NCBI RefSeq assembly: GCF_037392515.1
Contig: NC_090291.1
Span: forward strand, 38,029,001-38,093,000
DNA: 64,000 nucleotides
DNA from: Haliotis asinina
Lineage: Eukaryota > Mollusca > Gastropoda > Lepetellida > Haliotidae
Reading direction: 5' to 3'
Positions 56,095 through 64,000 of the stretch are shown piece after piece; position 1 is the stretch's first letter, and each line of letters opens with the position of its first letter. The notes below the pieces were generated by a model. The model saw only the letters and a list, made by a program, of their open reading frames with translations. It did not search any database and had not been told where the DNA came from. Position numbers and translations under genes: made by a program.

Positions 56095-58269
56095 AGACGG
56101 CATCGGGAGGATTGCTTGATTCCAGAATCTCAAATCATTACCAGCCAGTTGATACAGGACAGCGGAATAAAACATCCCCAGTTGAAAGTTATGTATTCTC
56201 ATAATTCATACCATATTGGTTATGAATTTGGTGAATTTCACGTTTTGTTTATGTGTCCTACCTTGGGCCTTGAAAGGAAAAATAGTTATCAACAACTATC
56301 ACTGTAGCTATTCAAATATGCACAGAACAGTTTTTTCACCTTTATAAACAAATACGAAATTAGCAATATTTGACAAAATAATGACTCACTTTAAGAATCA
56401 TTCAGTTCAGAAAACATCCTTATGCAAGACGTTGTCTGAAGCATTGCTAAATCACTGCATACTACTATGATACTAGGCTACATAAAAAATGCTTCTCTTT
56501 TTGGGGTCAGTTGTGCGCGTAACACCTTTTTATTGCCGATTTTTAAAAAATAGTTTTGACTTGGCCGCGTCCCGATTATCCATTTGTTGACTATAAGAAT
56601 GAGTGTCTGAAAGAACGAGTGTGACTGAATGTACAAGTCATCAACACGTGGTAAACTTCCCAAGATGTATTTCTGAAAGAGAGAAAAAATAAAAATGTGT
56701 TCCTCGCTCATCACTTTTTTCTATCCAAAAGTTTAAAAAGTCCTACCGCCCTCGTCACATTTGAAAATTATGTGCCCGTGAAACATTTAAATTTTTTTAT
56801 GAAGCTCTATTCCTAATCAGTGTAAACACTGGAAACCACTTTAATACAACATCGGTAATCTGGCTGATATATGTGCGATCCCCAGAGGATATTCTGACTG
56901 GTAGTGCGTTATCGGTAAGTTATCAAAGAGAAAGCCGTAGATTGGCTTGTAAGATATTTTAAATAGTTTACAGACACAATTTGTGAATGGGAATTCTTTG
57001 TAAGGTGTTCAGTACTTCAGGAAATGCACAGTTAAGATTCTGCTTAGCGCATGCGATATAATCAGTCTTTGCCAACTGTTTATGTCAAGATGCTCGTTGA
57101 TATTATCCGGGTAAAATCTGTTGATAACCATATTTAATATTAGAAACTTTCTGAACAGACACATATTCAAATGAATACATCTTTTGAGGATGTTTTTATT
57201 CTATAACATGCCATGTCTGATGTTGAAGTTCTTAAATATATGTGGTTAAACTCAGCAAAGGCTGGAGCTAACGTCTGTGAGATATGAGTTTGCATCTGTG
57301 AGTGAGTGAGTTAAATTAATATTTACCCTCACATCAGCAATGTCTCAGCCATGACGTGACGAAAACGATTCATACCATAAATACGACAGGTTTTTGAAAA
57401 GTAAATCCTGTCAACGATGGACAGTAAAATTATTAGTGTCATAGAAAAATAGTCACAGATATATGAATACAAAACTAGCATGTAAAACTAAAACAGTTTA
57501 ATTACAGAAGACAATACAGTACAAAACGGGGGCTATTTTAGCTTCAATTAATTAATCTCAGTTTAGTTAATTTAACGCATACTAGTATTTGACATTCGTA
57601 TATACTGGCACTAGATTTCAGATCTCTTCACTAAATGACAAAAAATATAACCAAGATCACATTATACGCACCATCACTGTTTAATTATGAAACCTAACTT
57701 CCTAAAGTCCTAAATTCGTACTATTAGTATCCAGTTACATTTAATCTTTGAAGTAATTTATGAATGTAAATCTAACCCCACTTCATCACAAGACGTATGT
57801 CGCTCTCTATTATGTTTAACAATTTATTTTCCGTAAATGAACTCGCAAGGTGCCGACTGGCTCTGGATTCGATGTGAGATATACACTGGGTGGAGGCCTC
57901 TTCTACAAATGAGATTATTTTACCCTGATCCTAACTCTACTTAACGTGGACAGGATGTAAAATGACACGCCTCTGCCTTTTTCATAAATTTTGCTTGGAC
58001 TACTTTTTTAGGCTTCTCTGCATTCGAAGGGCAGCTAGAACTCTCATCCCTAGTGTAGGCAATCGGAACACACCAGTAACAATGTCCGCCAAGTGAAGCA
58101 TACTAATATGTTTAAACGCAATGTTGTTGTAGTATATCGTGTATGTGGCTAAGCGCATATATATGGGTATATGTAGATTATGTAAAATGAATTTTTTATT
58201 TCGCATATGTTCGAGTTGTACAATGGTGTTGAAACAAGAAGAACGAGAACGAAGATCCGACACATAAAC

Positions 58270-58475
58270 GAGGTTTTCCGAACGTAACCGGAAGTTGACA
58301 AATTGTTCGACGAGCGTCTCTTTGTCTGCCGCTTAACGGCTGTCTCTTAATCCTTACCATCGAGAGACTAAACACTCTCTTATTGTTTAATCATATTTAT
58401 TTTATCATATTTTATCCCTTTCTTAACCATACAGTCCTCCATTTTCGTGTCAAAGTGTATATTTATTTCGTAAAT
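58270..58475 (+). promoter_or_regulatory. PABPN1 promoter / 5' UTR
   Basis: CpG-richer stretch upstream of the PABPN1 ATG with a perfect ETS/GABP motif CCGGAAGT (58288-58295) and no TATA box. This is typical of a housekeeping promoter. A pyrimidine-rich run (ctctttgtctgccgctt) at about 58317-58333 may mark the start region. Confidence 0.5.
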
Positions 58476-61400
58476 ATGGCCGATATTGAAAATGGTGATC
58501 AGGAGGAAAGTTTTACAGAAACCAATGGAGATTTCGACACGAGTCAGTTTGATCCCGAAGCCACTGACGCCGACACCAGTGCAATAGTATCTGAAGATGT
58601 TGGCGTGGAAGATCCGGTCTGTATGAATATACTAGATATGAGTCCACTAGATATACATATGCCTAAGGTGTTTAATAACAATAGATATGTGTCTCATGTC
58701 TCGTTGAAAAGTTAGTGTAGGTTCCAACATAGACCCACAGAGTGTTTATCTGTGCAAGTTGGAGCAGATGACATTTCTGTATTTTCCATCACTACTGCTA
58801 CAATAATTCCTGATGATCCAGTGGAAAGAAAACAATTATGTTAAACATTATTTAATCTGCAAACGATATATTTCTCTGAACACTGTCAGATTGTCACACC
58901 CGAACTTACCGAGGTAGCATATGTTATGTTCTGTTGTGACAATGGCAAGATATTTGATGACTGTTGCAGGAACTTGAGGCTATCAAAGCCAGGGTCAAAG
59001 AAATGGAAGAGGAAGCTGAAAAATTAAAAGAAATGCAGAAAGAAGTTGATAGTCAAATGAATATGAGCTCTTCATCTATATGTGGGTTTTAGTCAGTAGA
59101 GACACGAACATCGTTCCTTTTATACTATCATGCACTGTAAAGAAACCATTGGGTTTTCATAGGTTTAATAGCTTTTCTCAAAGTATCATCCATCAATGTG
59201 ATCAATGCCATCATCAGTATTTAATACTGTTTTGGCATGCTAACAATTTGTATTTTTATTTATTTAACTGTTGCCTAAATTAGAAATGTATAGTTCTGGC
59301 ACTGGTGTGTCCAGATTGAATTTGCTGACAATGCTGAGAATTATGGATGAGTGTAAAGTGTTTTGATAGTTTTACTAGCTTAACAGCCATCACATTTCTA
59401 TACATTCAATTGAAGATTCTTAAAACTTACATGTACTTGAATTATAACATCACACCCCATGGAAATAATTGTTTATTGGCTCAGTTAAATACATTTTGTG
59501 GCTTTCTATGTGATGTTTTTTACCAGTCATTGTGTTAAATTATGCTATATCTAAAACTTCAATAAAATAATAAGGCCTGCACAAGACTGATTAGTACTGT
59601 TAATTATAACTTGCTCCAAACTTTTACATGGACAGACTTGTTCATTTCAGCATCTTTCCCAAGCGTTGATGAAAAAATAGAAGCTGACGCTCGTTCAATA
59701 TATTGTGGTAATGTGAGTATATTTTAAGTGACGATATTCTGATTTTACAATACTGAATCATTAAGTTTGTATGTAAGTAATTTTGGTATGGGAGGTTCAA
59801 GCTTCCATTGCATTTTATTTGTAGTACCAATACTGCACTGTGTGAGCAAAGCAATTACCATATCACCTCAGAAATCCTAGTTTTTGGGGGTTTTTTTTCT
59901 TTCAAAATTTTTTTGTTTATAAAATATACTCTTTAAACATTACAGTGAATGTTTCAGGTTGATTATGGTGCCACAGCAGAAGAATTGGAGCAACATTTTC
60001 ATGGATGTGGCTCAGTGAACCGAGTGACAATACTGTGTGACAAATTCACTGGCCACCCAAAAGGGTGGGTTATCTTTGAATGTCATTTATGATTTTATGC
60101 ATGTAGGATTCTACATTAGTTTATATTAAAGTTGTAGCTAACACATTCCAAGAAGTGATATTTGCACATGTTGGACTTCTGATTTTCCATGATTGTAACA
60201 TAACCACTGCTGATCTTGGAGAAAAAATGCTTTTATAATTGCAAAGTTACATCTCTACCTGGAACAATTGTCAGAATTTTTCTTTTTGTTGTCCCAAATG
60301 AATTGCCAAAGAGATGTCTTTCAGAGACATCTCATTCTCAAACAATCACATGGGGAAGTATTGGCTGAAGTTCAAATTGTAACTAACAATTGTTAGTGCA
60401 AATAGAAAGAGTCAGTTTCCAAGTTAGACCGGTGAGCTGGGTTAACCAAATGACTAAAGTGTTTGCTAGTCACGCCATAGGCCAATATTAAAATATTCCC
60501 CACATGGCTACAATGTGGGAAGACCACTTCTGTTGTCCCCAACTCAGATGTTGCTGAAATATTGCTAAAAGCAAATTACAGTCATACACACTGCAAACTT
60601 GACTCATATTTTAACATTTGAGGAATTATGAATTCAGTATGCAAACCATGTTTTACAATATGTCATGTTGCTGTGATATAACTCTTGAAACTGCATTACT
60701 TGTCAAACTTTTACTGTTGCAGAAAAATATATATTACCTTATGACTGTAAAGAAAATGGTGCCCAAATGTGTTTGTAGGCAGAGGTTGCATCTTTGCTAA
60801 TCTCCATAATTGCAGTTCTGGAAGTTTGTCAAGAGAGCCGATACATGATTCTGATATCCCAAGAAATGATGTTTGCACATGTTGGACTTCTGATCCTTGT
60901 GATTGTAACATATCCACTACTGATCTTGGGAAATACCTATATGCATGTATATGATTGTTTCTAAAAAATCTAAGAAATTAGGTATTTGAACCATGCTCAG
61001 TAAATCATTTTTATGTAGAGTCATGATCCAAACACTGAAATTAAATGGAGTGTCAACAGTGTTTTAGAACATGGCTCTTCTTGTGACACTGCATGTTTTT
61101 ATTCAGTCAATCACCTTGTACATTCCAAAAACTATAATGTTGCCTGTCCATTATTAGACAAGGACACTCGAATAAGTTTCTGGTTTGCAGATGGCATTTG
61201 TTTCTCATTTGCATGTTTTAGTTTATGACAAAGCAGAGTTGGCAAACAAAGTCTTCTTAGAACATATGACTCTCAAAGATTTCAGTGTTGTCAAACAATC
61301 ATACATGTAGTGATCGTAATATTTCCCTGAGCAAGTCCTCACTTTCAGTTAGTGCCATGTTTATGTGTTTGAATATTGAAAGACATATTTTGAAAAGCCG

Positions 61401-62818
61401 TCACTGCCTTATAGGACCTTTATCATGTTATTCCAAGAAATGATGTTTGCACATGTTGGACTTCTGATCGTTTGTGATTGTAACATAACAACAACTGATC
61501 TTGGAGAAATGCTGAATTTTCAGTTAGTATAAACTTACCTCTGTACCGTGTCCCTGACTGTATTTCTTAAAGGAATCTTAGAGACATTGTGGCAGTGACT
61601 TTGAAAGGTCTCACCAATATCCAACCCACCTGCATGTAGTGATTATAAAAATGCCTTAGATAAGTTTCTAGTCTTTTTTGGGTTTTTTTGTTGTTTTTTT
61701 TGTTTGTTTTTTCGTTTTGTTTTTGGGGTTTTTTTGGAATGGGACTTTTTGAAAGATTTGAAATATTATATTATTCATAAATTTTTCCAAGAAATGGACT
61801 TTGGATCCTCTTATTTCAACATATCCACTGTTGATCCTGGAGAAAAGGCTGTCTGTTATTAGATGACAGTCATGTTCGTATTTTGTGCTTCTGAAGAAAG
61901 ACTGCAACAGTTTTTCAATTTTCTAATTCAAGACTAATGTTTTGTTCCAGATTTGCATATATTGAATTTGCTGACAAAGATTCAGTAGCAACTGCAATGG
62001 CTTTGGATGACTCGCTTTTCAGAGGTCGACAAATTAAGGTAAAGTACCAGTTGTCCTTTGATTGCCAGTCTTTCTCAAAACAAATCTGGTATGTTTTCAG
62101 GACATGAATACCTTGTAGTTTGATAACAGAAACCATATTACAGTTTGTTTACAAAAGAGTTATGGCCCTTGTAATGCGTTTCTTGACATAGTGTAAGTCA
62201 TCCCCAGTGGGAACAGATTTTCTTTGGAAAAAGTGATGGGTAGGGAAACTGAATATGTTTCATTGCATGAGATGGGTGGTGAAGTCAAAACACAAGAACC
62301 AGATAGGAACAGAACACTGGTGGGGAATATTGATGACCATGTCATCATACTCATTGTTACTCTTCTGAGTTACTAAGATTGCTGTCTGTGTATCCCATGT
62401 TACAGTATTGTACAAGGCAGTGGTAGCATTACCTTCATACATTCCAATCTGGAACAGCTCTGAGGGAATAATATACTTGGTTGTTAACCCCCTGGTGTGT
62501 AATGGGAGGTGGAGATATAGTTGACGCCTCGTCTGTCTGACCGTCCGTCCATCTAGAACAGCTCTGAGGGAATATTTTAGTGTTGTGTTTTTTGTGGTGC
62601 AAAATGTGTAATGTTTACCCAGTATGTTTTTTCATAGAAACTCAGTCTGAAATAGTGCAGTGTATGGACTGTTGCATTTATTTCAAATCCATTTTATGGT
62701 TTCAGGTCTCTCCAAAACGGACAAATAGGCCAGGCATTAGTTCCACAAATCGCTTCCCACGCAGTAGAGGCAGAGGCAGGGGACGTGGGTTTAACCCCAG
62801 GGGAAGAAGACCATATGG
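58476..62818 (+). CDS. PABPN1: PABPN1, nuclear poly(A)-binding protein (3' end probably outside window)
   Basis: Binds new poly(A) tails, stimulates poly(A) polymerase and sets tail length in the nucleus. Exons: 58476-58616, 58970-59081, 59651-59712, 59958-60064, 61951-62038, 62706-62818. Domains: an acidic N-terminus (residues 1-47; no polyalanine run, unlike human); a coiled coil with [20 protein letters not shown] (48-67) and QMNMSSSS; and one RRM with RNP2 IYCGNV (101-106) and RNP1 KGFAYIEF (140-147), [17 protein letters not shown] and [19 protein letters not shown]. An RG-rich tail ([20 protein letters not shown]) follows. The exon 1 donor (gtctgt) is weak, but VEDP|ELEAIK matches the human IEDPELEAIK. 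Reading on from 62818 gives a hydrophobic end and a stop at 62849, unlike the usual RG- and Tyr-rich end. I infer a splice (GG|gtttgt) to an exon beyond 64000 or unrecognised before it. Confidence 0.94.
60065..61950 (+). repeat. PABPN1 intron 4 with four copies of a ~75-bp block
   Basis: Blocks at about 60149-60225, 60856-60935, 61432-61512 and 61792-61852 share CCAAGAAATGATGTTTGCAC, ATGTTGGACTTCTGAT, TTGTGATTGTAACATA and CCACTACTGATCTTGG. The block ends CCAAGA/TCTTGG are complementary. Weaker similarity between blocks (ATGTAGTGATTATAA, AGATAAGTTTCT-type pieces) suggests old tandem duplications. A SINE-A copy lies at 60430-60590. Confidence 0.7.
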
Positions 62819-64000
62819 GTTTGTTGCCTTTCTTCTGTTGTCCAGTTAATTTCATATCAGACAATTATATATATTTTGTCAACCAAGAGTAGGTCCTTTT
62901 TAAATTATTGATAGCACAGACCGGGAATTCAGTATCACAATTCTACTGCTTGACAAGTATAAGATGAGCCTTGATTTGACACATTACCCCAGTTTGCATA
63001 TGTGGGAATGCCCTCCAGAACATTCCATTTGAAACAAGAGGCAAACAAATTGTCTAAATATGGAAGAGTTCAATTTCCTCGTGCAAATCTTGTTGTGATG
63101 GTGTTTTGCTGAACTAAGTCGGTTTACAAGGCACGTGTTAAACAGTAGCGCTATTGATTTCATGCCACGGTCAGCATGTATTGCTTGTGCTTAATTGGCA
63201 ATCTGCCTGTAGCAACCAAGTGTATTTGTCCCGATTTCTTGCCCTGCCTGCATGTCACAAACGCGTTTACTGTGCTTGCTTATCCAATACTTGTCAAGCA
63301 GTAGTATCACTCATGCTTTTCTTAGTGCTTAATCTCATTGTTCAAAGAAGGAGAATCAGGAAGTTCTGTGTTCTGTAAAATCTACATCTACATGCCAGTC
63401 AGACATTCTACTGATTAATCTTGATGTGGTATCGTGCAATCAAAGAAGTTTTGAAAGTATTTTATTACTGCCATCTGATAAATTTCAAGTCATTTTTTCA
63501 TTTGTATTTATGGAATGATATAGCAGTAGAAACATGACATAATAAAACCAACCCTCTACATCCCCAGATGTTTGGGAGACACAGCAAGTAGTTACTAGTC
63601 ATAGCAAACTACACTTTTTGTGTAGCCAGTTGAATTATATGTAGGTTTTAGATGAAAAATCTCGTGTGATTCTGACTCAAAGAGCTATCAATATATTCTT
63701 TTATAATTCTGTTTCATGAACAGAACAGTTTCGTAACACATACACACATTCACTCACTCACCTCACTTGCTCACTTTTGTCCTGAAATTTTGTGAAATGA
63801 CCTTTGAAATGAAGTTTGCACCCCACCTTTCTCAAAAAGTTGTTTCTGCCTTTGGCAGATGTCTTTTACGATAGTTTTTATTATCAAAGAAATTGTAATT
63901 AAAAATGACATTTGTTTCACCCAAATCACTTCTGTTAGGATGACACATGTCATTCTTCATTTAGTTCATGTGACAAGCGCAAACAAATTATTGTATGTTA
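62819..64000. other. Right edge: probable PABPN1 intron or 3' flank
   Basis: AT-rich, with a short ACTCACTCACCTCACT run at 63748-63770. I searched for an RG-rich or Tyr-rich terminal PABPN1 exon and found none I could support. No other gene is visible. Confidence 0.5.

Larger units (their letters stand above)
53506..58475. other. RNMT 3' flank and intergenic region to PABPN1
   Basis: The first part is RNMT 3' UTR of unknown length (a candidate AATAAA at 54980-54985). It contains hairpin/CRE repeat copy 3, SINE copies at 54412, 55620, 55852 and 57298, and a minisatellite at 55432-55620. From 56100 to 57290 and 57360 to 58260 I see no gene; the 120-codon frame at 55945 runs through a SINE. Confidence 0.6.

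Noticed and set aside
58617-58715. Read-through end of PABPN1 exon 1 ([10 protein letters not shown]...)
   Set aside because: Splicing at 58616 gives the conserved VEDP|ELEAIK junction. The read-through peptide has no counterpart in the family.

Overview
This is a eukaryotic, intron-rich, AT-rich window, most likely from a gastropod mollusc. The dispersed short repeats with (ACTC)n/(GTGA)n tails look like those I associate with abalone (Haliotis) genomes; that genus call is inference from memory of the repeats. The five gene models are animal single-copy genes. Every exon junction used is GT-AG and keeps frame.

Layout. (1) 349-24703, minus strand: the N-terminal two thirds of SPIDR, the homologous-recombination scaffold, in 11 exons. 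It runs off the left edge, and its two largest introns (about 10 kb and 6 kb) are packed with repeats. (2) 24704-29470: intergenic, with SINE copies. (3) 29471-32670, plus strand: a complete five-exon secreted ML-domain protein of the GM2-activator/NPC2 type. (4) 32671-38344: AT-rich intergenic stretch with SINEs and a TTAA-flanked element. (5) 38345-42124, minus strand: FAM210A (DUF1279), three exons, complete. (6) 42503 or 43537 to 53505, plus strand: RNMT, the mRNA cap guanine-N7 methyltransferase. It is head-to-head with FAM210A, the same arrangement as on human 18p11.21. (7) 53506-58475: intergenic with repeats. (8) 58476 to at least 62818, plus strand: PABPN1, the nuclear poly(A)-binding protein; its last coding exon probably lies outside the window.

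Mobile and repeated DNA. Two SINE-like families are scattered everywhere. SINE-A has a tRNA-like head with A and B boxes. SINE-B has a different head. Both end in the same tail. SPIDR intron 2 holds a broken DIRS-like retroelement with 208-bp inverted ends and, separately, a near-perfect 154/153-bp inverted duplication next to what looks like an orphan promoter and first exon. Other elements: two copies of a ~615-bp hAT-like MITE, a TA-flanked fold-back MITE nested in a SINE, three copies of a repeat carrying a strong hairpin and CRE (TGACGTCA) sites, a TTAA-flanked ~765-bp element, and several minisatellites.

How the genes relate. RNMT (5' cap methylation) and PABPN1 (3' poly(A) length control) are neighbours on the same strand, but nothing in the sequence ties them into a unit. 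The only arrangement that looks functional is the FAM210A-RNMT divergent pair, which probably shares a promoter of about 380 bp. I saw no prokaryote-style system, CRISPR array or rRNA.
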